A DNA stretch of 64,000 bases from Quercus robur (Eukaryota; Streptophyta; Magnoliopsida; Fagales; Fagaceae): the NCBI RefSeq assembly GCF_932294415.1, contig NC_065544.1:11569351-11633350 (forward strand), written 5' to 3'. The translations under genes were made by a program, and so were the position numbers. Below, one piece after another: positions 50,112 through 62,735 of the stretch. The notes under the pieces were generated by a model that was not told where the DNA came from, did no database searches, and saw nothing but the letters and a program-made list of their open reading frames with translations. Position 1 is the first letter of the stretch; each line of letters opens with the position of its first letter.

Positions 50112-50745
50112 GAGCACTAGCATCAGGTGTGCTAAATGCCAAATATTTGGCATTTGACACTTGGCATATCATACACCAAAAAAACTCCCACATCACATGT
50201 TTCAAATTCTAAAACTTTTAGCATAGGTGAACAGTACCGTACCAAATTTGGAACAGAATTGTTCACAAATTGTGAAATTTTTATTTTATTAAAATTTTTT
50301 TTTTTTTGTGGTTTTGGGTTGATTTTGATGGATTATGATGGGCTAATTTTGGTGGTTGTGGTATGGCAGAGTGGGGTGGTTAAGTTGATTTTGGGTATTT
50401 GTTATGGTGGTCAACAGTGGTTAGATGAATTTGGGGTTTGGTTACGATGATCAATGATGGTTGATTTGGGTTTTGCAATAATGGTGGGTTGTGGTTGTAG
50501 TCGGTGTTCGGATCTAGTGGGAGTGGGTTGTGGGCAATGGTTGTGGTTGGTTTTGCATTTATTTATTTTTATTGTAGTAGTTTTTCAGGTTATTTTAATG
50601 TGTTGTATATATTATTTTAATATATTGTATAGAAAAATAGAATATCTTATGTAGGTGAATTGTAAAATAGTGTATTAAAAATAAATAAAGTAATTTTTTG
50701 ATGTGTTAAAATGACATTTTTTTAACACAACTAATGTTAATGCTC
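50112..50745. mobile_element. MITE with GAGCACTAGCATC ends, 634 bp
   Basis: The left end GAGCACTAGCATCAGGTGTG pairs imperfectly with the right end CTAATGTTAATGCTC. TAA follows on the right; the left flank is AAT, so no clean duplication. The G/T-rich interior (50310-50560) resembles that of the 36.8-kb element. Confidence 0.5.
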
Positions 50746-52260
50746 TAACACTGTGGGCCAAGATTTTATTGGTTATAAATGTGTGTGTATGTGTATTTTA
50801 TGCTCTACCTTATGCTTCACTGATCACAACCAATCACAACTTGTCACGTATTCTTTTATCTTTTCTAATAAATAATTAAAGTGTTTAAAAAGAAAATGAT
50901 AAAAAAAAAAGAAAGAAAAGAAAGATCACACACATGATGGAAGCCAAAAATGGGAAATCCATTTCTATTCATACATGTATTCTTATAAAATTGGGGAAAA
51001 AAAAATCTAAAACCACAGTTTTTTGTAATAATTTTAGTAGAGTTTCACCGGAAAGTAAGCTTATGTGAAAATGATTGGACATACTATTACACAGACTAGT
51101 TGTAGTAAAAAAAAAAGTGGTAAATGCTGTGGTCTAAGAGCTACTCATGAAATTACTGTCTTTTTATAGGCAACCGGGATCAAAATATTATGACATCTGA
51201 TCTACCAGAAAATTAAGATGTCACCTTTTCTTTTCTTTTTTCTCTCTCATTCATTCTTTCCTGTTCCTCAACCTCTAGGATGATATCATTAACAGCAACT
51301 CAGTGATACATAAGTATGGGGGCAGGTGAATTGCAAAAAGTGGTTGGTGGACCCTACCCCACCAACTATAAACCAACAAACAGGCACCAGCTTTGTTGAG
51401 ACTTGAGAAGGCCCCCCAAAACTTTTTCTCAAGCAGAATTGAATAAAAAATTTCACTACTACTCAGATTCACTGTCCAAGCTCTCCATTCCTTTCAAACC
51501 CCTTCGCTTTTGCTGCATATGCCATCCACAAGCAAAAAACACAAAATTGTCTTAGTCTGCTACAATTTTTTTTTTTTTAAATTTATAATAATATAAAGAC
51601 ATTTAATCCAAGCCACTTTTTCAATAATATAAGAACAAAATCATATTAAGATTATGCCTTGAAAACAGCACCACAATTCTTAAACGCTAGCTAACTGTAA
51701 CACCACTTTGCCCATATTGCTTCTCTTCAATAAAGAGTTGGGTTTTTTTTTTTTTTTTAGTTAATAAACTATGAAGGGTTGATTTGCAAAAGCATTTTGA
51801 AATGAAATAAATAAATAAAAGTAAATGGAATTTCCATCAAGGAAAGTGGATGGAAAGAAACACAAAAAGTCAAGCACGTGATTGTCAAGAATGAGATATT
51901 TTATTTTTTATTTTTATAAACTCAAAGTAAATGATTGTGCAGAATAGGTCAATGAAAATCAATCAGCCCAAATTGTAATTAGAATTATTAGTTTATGACC
52001 GGAGGGAGGAATGGCATCTAATACCCCCTCATTGTAAGGACTTCAATGCCTAAATGAGAATCCAAGAACAATTGTAACTAAATTACCCCTCAAGGTCTAT
52101 GCATCTAAAGTTTAAAGCAGTAATTGCATAGTAACTAAAATACCCCTCAAGTTGAAAATTTTAAACAAATTTTTTATAAATACAATTTGTAAAAAGAACT
52201 TTTGGTAAATAACTATGGGCCAAACAAAAGCAAAGGAGGAATACAACCAAGAAAGGGCAT
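50746..52260. other. Intergenic, probably including the DUF1639 3' UTR at its right end
   Basis: No coding signal; T-rich and A-rich tracts. Confidence 0.5.
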
Positions 52261-52400
52261 CTATACCTTCTTCACATTTTTCTTCTCCCTAACCTCATAT
52301 CGATTCCTTGTCAAGTCAGATAGCCACATCCCTGGAAAACAATACTGCCAAAAAGCACAGTAACCCACAAATTATTTTTCTTATCTAACCAATAAACAAG

Positions 52401-52440
<40 letters not shown>

Positions 52441-55224
52441 ATATGGACAAAATAAATTTTGGAATGGTAAGCAACAAACAAAAGATAGCCACTCAAAATA
52501 AAAACAGATTAGATTAGATTATTATTATTATTGTTTGTTTGTTTGTATGTTTCTATGTATACCTGTAGAGCTTTATCAATGTTCTTGGCTCTTTTCTTGG
52601 GTCTTTGAGGGAGCTTTGTGCCTTTCATTGCAAGGAAATCATCTTCTTTTTCCTTTCTTGAGAGAGCAACGTAAATTCTAGGCCACTCAATCACTTCAGC
52701 ATTCAACTTTTCTCCTGCTCCTCCAGCCAGTGGAGCAGCAGTGTTAGTGGCCCCAGCAGCTTCCTGTTCTGGTTGTGATGCTTGATGAGCAGAAGCAGAA
52801 TCAACATGGTTCATTCGATCAGTGGCTAGTAAAGAAGACCCATTTGGCTTATTATCATCTTTTGCCGAAGACATCTTTCTATCAAGTTTTTCAGGAGGAG
52901 GAGATCGTTTCCCAGCTACCATAGATCTAGAGATGACCCTGCTGCTACTGCTAGTACCGTTTCTTGATGGTGATCCATTTCCACCACAACCAGATCTCTC
53001 ATCTAAGTTCCTGAGCATGGCCAAAAAATGATGATGAAGTCTAAAACTTTTTGGCTTGGACTTGGAGAGTAGATCAAGTTGTGGAACTACTTTATAAGAC
53101 CAGATAAATGGAAAGGAAGACAACAGAAAAGACAGAAGTGCATATAATCATGCTAAACTAAAGACTAAAGACTACTCCATATCATGGTAATTGCCAAAAA
53201 ATAAAAAAGTTCAGATAATTTTTTTTATAAACAGTACAAATTCCAATAGAGAAAAAGCAAGGAAAACGATTTTCAAAGAGATGGTGTCCTTTCAAGTTTA
53301 AAGATGAGGACTGGGAGGACCCTGATGGGGCTCAAAGCAATGATCTGTCTTAATAATCACAAGAGGCAGGTAGAACATAAAAGGGGATTAATGGGTGATA
53401 CCCTAAAACCCCATTAACATTTAGTCAAGAAAAAAAATATTGGAAAGCAAAGAAAAACTACAGGGGAAGGGGGAGGACTAAGGATTGGACTTCTTGGATA
53501 CCCACTAAAGAAAGAAAGCTGATAAAAGATGTTAGAGATTTCTCCAAGCCCCATCTTTTGAGGGGTACAAAGGTAAATTAGCTAAAGTGTGTTCTTTTCA
53601 ACTACTAGTAAAGAATAAGATTGAATAGAAGCAGAAACAATAACAATAACATTAACAACAGCAACATAGTTTCTCAGATCCTGGAGCAAAATGAACAAAG
53701 CAAGCAAACATATGATTCCATCAAAATTCAAAATTTCTCACATAAAGCACCCAAAAAAAAAAAGACTCAATCTTTTAAATCAAACTAATGAACAATCCTA
53801 TATAAAAGCATAGCATGAATAATGGACTATTTTTAAAAAAAAGAACTACAAACACCAAGACTAGCAGTAATAGAGGTGACAAGATCCACAAATAATCTTA
53901 ACTAATAAATATGCATTATATACATATTGGAAAAAGAAAACAAAAGGAGATAAAAAGAAAAAAGAGAGAGGAACAAACAAGAAGAAGAAGAAGAAGAGAG
54001 TCCAGAAGAAAGGTAATACTAATACCTGTTCGAAAGAAAGGCAGAAGCTTCCCTTCTGGGTCTGCTGGCATTAGAAGCAGAAGTGGAAGGAAGAGGAGGT
54101 GGAGGTGGTGGCATACTTGTGGAGGAAGATTTTCTCTGAGCCTTGATAGCAGCTGAGGATGAAGATGATGAGTCATCAGTGAGAGCTCGGATCTCAGCCC
54201 TTGAGACCCTTGCTTTCTTTCTTTGCCCCCACTGCAAAAGCATATCACCTCCACAAGCACCAGTACCTCCACAGTTGCTGGGGCTAGCACTGGGACTTGG
54301 GGTCTGTTGGTTCTTTGGTGGTGGTGGAGAATCATGGTTGTTCTCTGATTGAGGAGAAGTGGGTGTTGCAGTTGAAGCCTCAATATGATGGCTAGGATGG
54401 TCTTGGGTTCTTGATGGGGATCTGAATCTAAATCCTTTGCCATCCAGAGTTGAACAACTAGTAGTGCTGCTACTCACAATTGCTGCTTTTGTACTAGTAC
54501 CGTTATTAGTTTGTAGAATTCTGCCATTGATGTTGGTCTTTTTTCCATTGCTCAAAGGAAGACAATCTGGGCTGACTCTCTGATATCTGTCAAACCAAAC
54601 AAATAAAATAGCATCAGAATATTACAGAAATGTACTAAAATCAAACCCAAATAGAAGCAGACACATTCCAATTCATCACAAAAACGAGTGTTTATAAGAA
54701 GATCTGATGGCATAGCGTTTGGAAATAACAAAGACAGCAAATTTGCCATTCCCAACTACTACTCAATTGCTGTAAACTGTATTTTGGCAACCATTCAATT
54801 CAACATTCGGCTTAAGAAGAATATTAAGGTAAAGAAAGCACCCAACACTAATTTGCATAAGAAATTGCCAGATTTTTAACAATTTTGGTAAAACATGATA
54901 GACTCGAAACTAATAATAACATCTTGGGATGGAAATTCATATGGGGACATAAGGCCACAATGAATCCTCTTGCAACAAAATCCAACAAAGAGACCTTCTT
55001 GGATCAGCTATGACTCTCAGTCTCAATCTGATTGGCATCTCCGTGAATCCAATCCACGCTCACACAGACTGTGAGAGAGATTGAGAGGGTCCTCCTTGTG
55101 CTTTATGCAAGTGAAAATCTTTGCATTCATTGAAGAAAATCAAAAAAAGAATCAACTTAGATTCCGACCCATTATTTCTTTCCCATAGAATCTGAGGCAT
55201 TGATCCTTGGGCAACCATTTTCAT
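52261..55224 (-). CDS. DUF1639-family protein, 4 exons
   Basis: Plant protein of unknown function. Exons in coding order: 55224-55169, 54586-54026, 53010-52563, 52344-52261; total 1149 bp in one frame, 382 residues. The DUF1639 block spans about residues 314-380: WPRIYVALSRKEKEDDFLAM, then KGTKLPQRPKKRAKNIDKALQ, and after the last splice GMWLSDLTRNRYEVREKK. Residues about 20-300 are low complexity, rich in Ser, Pro and Asn, with a polyproline run (SMPPPPPPLP) and a Ser run (DDSSSSSSA), and are probably disordered. RPKKRAK could be a nuclear localisation signal (inference). Exons 2-4 are secure. Exon 1 (MKMVAQGSMPQILWERNNG, or starting at the second ATG, 55218) rests on frame match and on a non-consensus donor, GTCGGA. 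Intron 3 holds an AT microsatellite. Confidence 0.86.
52402..52436 (+). repeat. (AT)n microsatellite in the DUF1639 gene, intron 3
   Basis: About 16 AT units. Other AT tracts: 17469-17498 (S2P intron 5), 33191-33216 (ARPC2A intron 8) and 46654-46672, the last after a TAAA tract at 46625-46654. Confidence 0.9.
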
Positions 55225-55758
55225 CAAAAAAACAGGCCGATCTCGGACAACATTCAAACCAACAAAACAAAAGCAGCAAAATACACCTCAGTCAATTGTC
55301 AGGAACAACAGGATCCACGAACCCATTTCACAATCAGATAAAAGAACCAAAAGGTAAAGGAAAAACAAGAACCAAAAACCAAAAAAACAAAAAGGAAAGA
55401 AAGAAACTTTAATTCATCTCAAAAAGCCTCAAGCAATGGCCATATATTGTGGTACTTGTTGTTATATGAACAGAGAGAAACAGAGAAAGAGGAAGAGGAA
55501 GGGAAATCTGGAGGCAGACCTCATCATTATATGTGTAATATATGTAACACAGAGAATGAATATTGCTGAGACAAGTTCCTTGATTGATCCTTCAACTACT
55601 CACTGAATCAGCTTTTTGGAACATGTATGTATGTAAGTTGTTGACAATGAAAATCATCAATCAGATAATGATGTAGTCATTCGCTCATTAAATTTATGAA
55701 ACAATGGCAGAGATAGAGGAATACAGAGAGTACACCCAGAAGAGAAAACAACAAAATA

Positions 55759-55804
55759 GAGAAGATGAAGAAGAAGAAGAAGGAGAAGGAGAAGAAGAAG
55801 AAGA
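55759..55804 (+). repeat. (GAA)n-rich tract upstream of the DUF1639 gene
   Basis: Purine-rich GAA/GGA units about 540 bp upstream of the start, CTT-rich on the gene's strand. It may be in the 5' UTR or promoter. Confidence 0.6.
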
Positions 55805-57637
55805 CCAACAGTGAGAGATTGGGGGGCAATAAGACGAGACATATAATATTAAGTAGGGGATGTGGAAGTGAGTGGGACTCTGCGAGGTTTTTCTTTGTTT
55901 ATTAATCAACTGAATTTACTAAAACACCCCCCTTATTGTCTTCCTTATCTACCCACTTTGCCACTTACTTGGTCTGGTGTATGTTATGTCGCTATGTTTA
56001 TGCCCACATCTTCCTTTTTTTTAGTCTTGCAACTTCCCAACATTAGGGTTACAACATCCAAGTTCAAACCCAACCCGTACGTTGGTTCTCATAGTAGGTC
56101 CTACTATTCTGTTTTTTGAGAAGGAGGTCCTACTAATTTAAAGTATAGTAGAATTCGCCGTTTATATGACCGGAGAAAGTGTTAGGTTGATACATTTCAT
56201 GAATATTGACTGAATAATTTTCTTGTAGTTTTTTAGTTGCCTTTGGATCAAGATATTGGTATTTGCTTAAAACCAACAATACAAAGTTTGAATTATTAAT
56301 GTCATTGTTTAGATATAAAAGAACAATGTGCGATTACATTGCTGTGAACAATAGTGGGTCGCTGGTTACACTTGATTCTTAACCAAGTTATAATGCATGT
56401 CTCTTCACCGCCACTATTTCCACCATTTAAAAGGTTTTTTTTTTTTTTTTTTGGGTTGTAAATACCTCATTTTAACTTCTAAAACTAAAGCCCCTAGTCC
56501 TCAATGACAACATTGAAGGGAGTAAGTATCAAGCAAGTAACATGTATGGTTGCACAAAATATTTCAAAAAGCCCTACTCCTGCGTACACGTGCCTCATCC
56601 CTACGTACATAGTCTCAAGGTCTTGCACACAGGGTTAATCCTTGCATACACATTAGAGAACCTTATAAAGGAAGTTTTTGAAGAAAAATGGGAATATGTG
56701 AAAAACCCTAGTCCGATACTATTGCGGAGTGATTTTGCACCCATTTCTCAACTATAGAAAAGAGGCTTTGGTCTTTGGGCTAAACACACATAGGAAGAAA
56801 AAAATCATTAAAGACACTTAAAAGAGAGTAAAGACTGGGTATGCTTAAGGCTTCCAACGGGCTTTTGGCACTCTCTTCTTGAGTGGCTTTGATCCTTCGA
56901 GTTAATTTTGTCACTAGCACACTTATGCTCTACTTCGTATAGAGATTCTCTCCAATGATCGAAAGGATTGGTCAATCTACTCACCAAGTGAGGTGTTTTC
57001 TCTTTTTCTTTTTTTCTTTTTTTCATGTTCTTTTATCTCCTATTCTTAAATATTGTCTTTAATATATATATATTTTTTTCAATTTCTTGCCTTTTTATTT
57101 TTTGTCTTTTAAGTTTATTTATTTTTCTCTTGTTTTCTTTCCCTCAAAGAAAAGTAATAACAAACCTAGGGTAGAAATGTAGCCTAGAAATGGTTTATCC
57201 CTTTAGGATGTGTTCGCAGCCTTGAATTTGCGTACACACTCAAGGTCACTGCGTAGATTTTGGTTCAATTTATACACACTTGTGGTCATTGCCTCTAGAA
57301 CTCATATTTTGGTTCCGATTTCGAAAGTTGCGTGATTTTAGCTCAATCTTCTAATCATTTTGAGAATTATTATGAGGTTTTAATGGTATTTCACAATATT
57401 TTATCACGATAACCTCTTAAGACATTTAAAGTTTTTAAATTTTAACCAGTCATCTCTTTTATGAGATAATTTATTAAATTTTCAAAAATAATTAATATCT
57501 ATATTATTTATTTTATGCATTTTATTACACTTTTATGATGAATTTTTTTTTTTAAAGGAGATTTTAACATGTAATTAATTTAAATTAATTCATTTAAGAA
57601 CCAAGAAAAATTAATTTATCATAATAACATGGATTAG
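55805..57637. other. Intergenic upstream of the DUF1639 gene
   Basis: No gene seen. Frames up to 85 codons lack recognisable motifs. Confidence 0.5.
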
Positions 57638-57649
57638 ACCTTAACTTGC

Positions 57650-57994
57650 TGGGGAGGTGAGTCTTTTCAATGTGATTTTTGAAGGCGATTGTCTTCGTGT
57701 TATACAGGCTCTACAGTGCTTGGGTCGATGTAAAATGTTGTTTGGTCACATTATTGAAGAAACAAAGAGCTTTGGGCGTAATTTGGGATGTTGTAAGTTT
57801 TAGCATGTTCATTGGGAAGGGAATAAGTTAGCTCATAGTTTAGCTAGAAGAGCAGTTTTATTTGTAGACATTGATGTATGGGTGGAAGAATTATCCACTG
57901 ATTTGGATGATGTATTTCAATCGTATTTGTCTTAATTTCTTTAATAAAATTTCACTTACCTTTTTCTTTAAAAAAAATTAAACCAAAAAAAAAA
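57650..57994 (+). mobile_element. 5'-truncated LINE, RNase H end, with 12-bp target duplication
   Basis: Reads as FEGDCLRVIQAL, then HVHWEGNKLAHSLARRA, ending QSYLS and stop: the C-terminal half of an RVT_3 RNase H domain, with one internal stop (KF*HVHW). A short 3' UTR with AATAAAATTTCACTTACC and an A-rich tail follows. The exact repeat ACCTTAACTTGC flanks it (57638-57649 and 57995-58006), which fixes the ends. Confidence 0.85.
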
Positions 57995-58006
57995 ACCTTA
58001 ACTTGC

Positions 58007-58362
58007 AATATATTGTTCGTGGGCTTTTGATTACAAATGATGTACTTTTGGTTTTTGAGGTATTAGATTTAATAATAGATGAAGGAAATATGCACATATG
58101 GCTATCAAACTTGATATGACTAAGGCTTATAACCATGTGGAGTAGGAGTATTTGTGGCAAAATGGTATTGAAGTTGGGTTTGCTCCTAGATGGGTGGATT
58201 TAAAAAATGCATTACATTGGTTACTTATTTCTATTTGTTGAATGGAGATCCTAAGGGATATATTAAACATAGTTGGGGTTTAAGGCAAGGTGATCATAAT
58301 TCTCTATATTCATTCCCAATTTGTGTTGAAGGTCTCACAGCTTTTGCAACTCTCATACATGA
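58007..58362 (+). pseudogene. Decayed LINE reverse-transcriptase fragment
   Basis: With several frame changes and stops it can be read as GLLITNDVLLVFEVL, then KLDMTKAYNHVE (motif A), then NGDPKGY followed by GLRQGD (motif B). It is much more degenerate than the 4-kb LINE. A small LINE has inserted at its left edge and an LTR begins at its right edge. Confidence 0.6.
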
Positions 58363-58655
58363 TGTGTAGACACCCCATTTTGCAACTTTCATTTAACCTC
58401 ATTTACATTGCATTGCATATCATCACCATCACCATCTCATGTATCCAACGCAAAAATATAATTTTGGCCATTTGATCTCCATATACATTTTATGAAATGA
58501 ATCTTGATGTCATAACAATCAAAATGACAATTCATGAGCTTTAATTGGACAACTAGATTAAAAGATACCAAGAAAACAAGTTTTAACAGTAAAATGCACT
58601 TACTTGAGTCAGGTCCCAAATATACATAATTATGATCTCTCTCTCTCTCTCTCTC

Positions 58656-61600
58656 TTTTTTTTTTTTTTTTTTTGAGAGGAATATAATTCAATTTTATTA
58701 AGATAGAATTAAGGAATTACATCAACGAAAACTGAATAAGAAATGTCTGGAGGAACAGACTCCATCCAAACTAAGAGAGGGGAAGACATCCTTGCTCGTT
58801 TAGCTAAGGCATGAGCCACATAGTTGCCCTGTCTTCTAGTATGTGAGAAGGAACAAGTTTGTAAGAAACCTGAAATAGACTTACAGTCTTTGATAATATG
58901 ACCAATGCCAAAACACTCCAAACACCAACTCGATAAGGCTTTAAACACAATTTCTGAATCACCTTTAATGACCACCTGATGAAGACCCAATTTCACAGAG
59001 AAGATTGCAGCTCTCCTAGCCGCCAAAGCCTCAAGCATTTCAATACTTTCTGGACTCGAAAATTTTTTTGCTATGGAGGCCATCACTTCGCCTTTTTCAT
59101 TTCTGACCACAATACCAATTCCAACTTCACCCAACTCTGTAAACATCGCCCCATCATAGTTGACTTTGTAGGTTTCTGGTCCTGGTGGTATCCACCTCAC
59201 AACTTTCAGTCTTGCAATATGTGATTGCTGTGCTGGTTTTGCCTGGAATTCCTTCATTAGTGTCAGAGTTGCATCAAGGATTTTCTCAGGAGGAAGGCAT
59301 GATTCATTCAGCCTTTTCTTGTTCCTCCTAAACCAAATAAACCACGCCACACATGTGAATAGTTCCAAAATTTTCTAGTGTTGTCCAATGAAGTACACTA
59401 GATCCGAGAAGGAGGATACATTAGGTATATCGTTTCGAAAAGCATTAAATCTTGGTCCCCATATTGGCTTGACTGACTTGCAATTCCATAAAGCATGGAG
59501 AGTCGATTCCTCATACAATCCACAGGCATTGCATAAGGATGAATTGAGCACTTTTCTTCGATGGAGGTTCTTCAAAGTTGGGAGGGCATTGGAGCAAGCA
59601 CGCCAACAAAAAATCTTCATTTTATTTGGAAGTTTTAATTTCCAAATATTCTTCCAGAAAACCTTTTGTGTTGCTGTGTTTAAGCTAGAGGCCCTTTCCA
59701 AATTTCTCAACTCACATAGGAGTTGATACCCTATTCGCACCGTGTATGAGCCACACCTACTTCTCGACCAAACTATATAGTCTTCCTGTTCCGTTTTTCA
59801 GATTGGTATGGCCTTGATTTTTTGAAGTAAAAAAGGGGCGATGGACTGTTGCAGAAGCGCATCATTCCAAGTCCTTGTATCTGGATCGATCATGGTAGAT
59901 ATTGTGGCCTCATTTGAAGCATCCAAATTGCAAGGTACTGCCTTTGATGGGAAGTCCCTAGGTATCCAATTGTCACAAAACAAACAGATTGTTTTTCCAT
60001 CTCCTATTCTCCACAGCATCCATCTCTCTATGACATGTCTTGCCTTGAGTATGCTTCGCCAAGCAAAAGACCCCCTTGAACTTTTTGCATTAAGGACTGG
60101 CCCTGTTGGAAAGTATTTGGTACTGAACACTCTGAAGAAAAGTAATGACTTATCTATGAGCAGCCTCCAAACTTGTTTAGCGAGCATTGCTTCATTGAAT
60201 TTAACCAAATCTTTGAAGCCTAATCCACCTTCCAGCTTATGTTTGCACAATGACTCCCAATTCCTCCAATGAATTTTGCTCCGCTCCCCATACTCACCCC
60301 ACCAAAACTTCCGAATAAGCATCTCAATATCATGACATAATCCCACCGGTAATTTAAAGAAACCCATTGCAAATGTTGGAAGTGCTTGCACTACGGCTTT
60401 TATTAAAACCTCCCTACTTGCTTGAGATAACAATTTTTCCTTCCATCCTTGTAGCTTACTCCAAACTCTTTCCTTAATGTAATTGAGGCTAGCCTTTTTG
60501 TTTTTTCCCACTACTGCTGGTAAACCAAGGTATCTTTTGTACTCTTTAATCTCCGAGACACCTAGGAAATTCAAAATTTCTCCATTCTTCTCTTCGGTCA
60601 CAGCCTTGCTAAAGAAGAGAGTGGTTTTGTTTCTATTAATTTGTTGTCCTAAAGCTTGTTCATACACCACCAAAATGTCTTGGATTACTACCAAATTTGT
60701 TAGTCTTGCTCTACAAAAAAGCAGGCTATCGTCTGCAAAGAAAAGGTGGGTAATTCTAGGACCATTTTTGCATAATGAATAACCTCGGATAGAATTTTCT
60801 TAGGCTGCCCACTGCAACATTCTGTTTAGCCCCTCTGAACATAATAAGAATAGGAATGGAGATAGAGGATCTCCTTGGCGGATTCCTCTAGATGGGAGTA
60901 TGTTTCCTTTAGGCTCACCATTCACCACAATTGAGTATGATACTATGCTGACACAATTGAAAATCAGATTTATCCAAGCTTCACAAAATCCCATCTTTCT
61001 CATGATTCCTGTAAAAAAACTCCATTCCATCTGGTCGTAAGCCTTACTCATATCCAATTTGAGGAACATAAAATCTGCCCTCCTTGACTTCTGTGTCTTC
61101 ATATGATGGAGCATCTCGAAAGCTATCAGAATATTGTTTGATATTGCCTTGTTGGATTGGAATGCACTTTGGGACTCTGAGATGATGATAGGAATAACTC
61201 TTTTGAACTTGTTAGCAATAACTTTCGACACAAGTTTGTAAATAGTATTACATAGTGCTATAGGTCTAAATTTAGTAACCTTAGATGGGCTTTTTACTTT
61301 AGGTATTAGAGTGATGAAGTTGTGATTAATAGATGAAGGGATAGAACCTGAATTGAGAGCCTGTGAGACTTCCTCTCTAATGCAAGGCCAAAAATTTTGG
61401 AAAAATAAGGGAGGTAACCCATCTGGACCAGGTGCTTTGAGAGGTTCCATTTGGTTCAAGGCCTCATCAACTTCCTCTCTCATATATTATGCCGTGAGCA
61501 TGGAGTTTATCTCCTTTGTAATCAACTCCGGTACTATTGCTAAGGCTTCCTCCAAATTTGTTGGTGTGGTGGATGTGAGCATGGACTGATAATAATCAAT

Positions 61601-62735
61601 TAAGATAGTAGATATTTCATCCTCACCCAAGCAAACAACACCATATGAGTCCTGTAATTCTACAATCTAATTTCGGCGAAATCTGTGAAAAGCTCGATTA
61701 TGGAAGAACTGTGTATTTTGATCACCCTCTTGTAGCCATAAGGTCCTTGATCTTTGCTTCCACATCTTCTCTTCCTTGATCAAAAGCCCATTAATCTCCC
61801 ATTTCAGTCTATGAATTCTATCCATTGACCCTCCCTGCATTGCCATCTACTCTGCTTGCTTCAATTTTTTTTTCTTTTCAGTTAATGCCTTCGTAGTGTT
61901 ACCAAAAGCAATTCGGCTCCATCTGAACAATTGTGCTTGGCAGTGTTTAATTTTTCCTTCCAATTTGTCAATCGGTTTGCCCATGAATTCTTGTCTCCAT
62001 GCTAATTCGATTATCCCTCAGCATCCTTCATCTTCCAACCACATTTTTTCAAACCGCCATGGTTTTCGTCTTTTTTTTAGGATCCCCATGGGCAATATAA
62101 TCAGTGGCTTATGATCCGACGACCCACATTCCAAGTGCAGGACTTTTGTTGCTGGGAATTTTTCAATCCAATCGGTAGTGGCGACGGCTCTATCCAATCT
62201 TTCCCAAATTGTGTATCCCTCCTCATGTCCGTTGCACCAAGTGAATTTGTTTCCTACATAACCCAAGTCTTGGAACCCATATTCATCAAGTACTGCTCTG
62301 AAATCCTCTATTTGTCTAGTTGTTCTAAGACGACCCCCCAATTTTTCATGTGCTCGAACGATTTCATTGAAGTCCTCTGCACACAGCCACGACATTGAGT
62401 ATTTATTTTTTAATCTACGTAACTTCGCCCATGACTCATGGTGGTTGTTGGTATCTAGCTCACCATAGAAGCTAGTAAACCTCCATTCATCATCTTTCCC
62501 TTTATTAACTATTGCATCAATTTGGTTGAGGGAATAAGTGTCCTCTGAAAAATCACAATCATCTCTCCAAAATATAGCCACTCCTCCTCCTCGACTCTCT
62601 CTAGAAACCTCTATCAAGCCTCCAAATTTATATCGCTCTCGAATTTCTTCTAACCTCGTTTTATTCAGCCATATTTCAGATAGGAACACGATTGAGGGAA
62701 CTTGTGCCCAGATCATATCTCCAAGCTCTTATTCT
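58656..62735 (-). mobile_element. 5'-truncated plant L1-type LINE, about 4.1 kb
   Basis: The body carries the ORF2 remnant above. The 3' end on the minus strand is a short UTR (AATAAAATTGAATTATATTC) followed by an A run, seen as 19 T on the plus strand (58656-58674), next to a CT microsatellite (58635-58655). The 5' end is cut inside the endonuclease domain, just after a TAA before ELGDMIWAQ. No clear target-site duplication was found, perhaps because the CT repeat has changed one flank. It splits a long terminal repeat. Confidence 0.85.
58709..62716 (-). pseudogene. LINE ORF2 (endonuclease, reverse transcriptase, zf-RVT, RNase H) with seven nonsense codons
   Basis: Non-LTR retrotransposon polyprotein. 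One frame runs from 62716 to the TAA at 58709-58711 with no frameshift. Domains in order: EEP-type endonuclease (about 62716-62060; AEDFNE and SSDHKP present, the N-terminal WNCRG part lost); reverse transcriptase (about 61490-60300) with LDMSKAYDQMEW (motif A), GIRQGDPLSPFLFL (motif B) and FFADDS (catalytic motif C, near 60737); a zf-RVT linker (59740-59375; SLCNACG and ALWNC); and an RVT_3-type RNase H (59240-58750; NYDGA, MLEALAAR, KGDSE, NYVAHALAKRA). In-frame stops: 62020 TGA, 61849 TAG, 61669 TAG, 61489 TAA, 60802 TAA, 59800 TGA, 59377 TAG (first base on the minus strand). It cannot make an active enzyme as it stands. Confidence 0.92.

Noticed and set aside
53916..54443. 175-codon minus-strand frame overlapping the DUF1639 exon 2
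   Set aside because: Out-of-frame reading of low-complexity exon sequence. The neighbouring frame joins both other exons and carries the conserved block.
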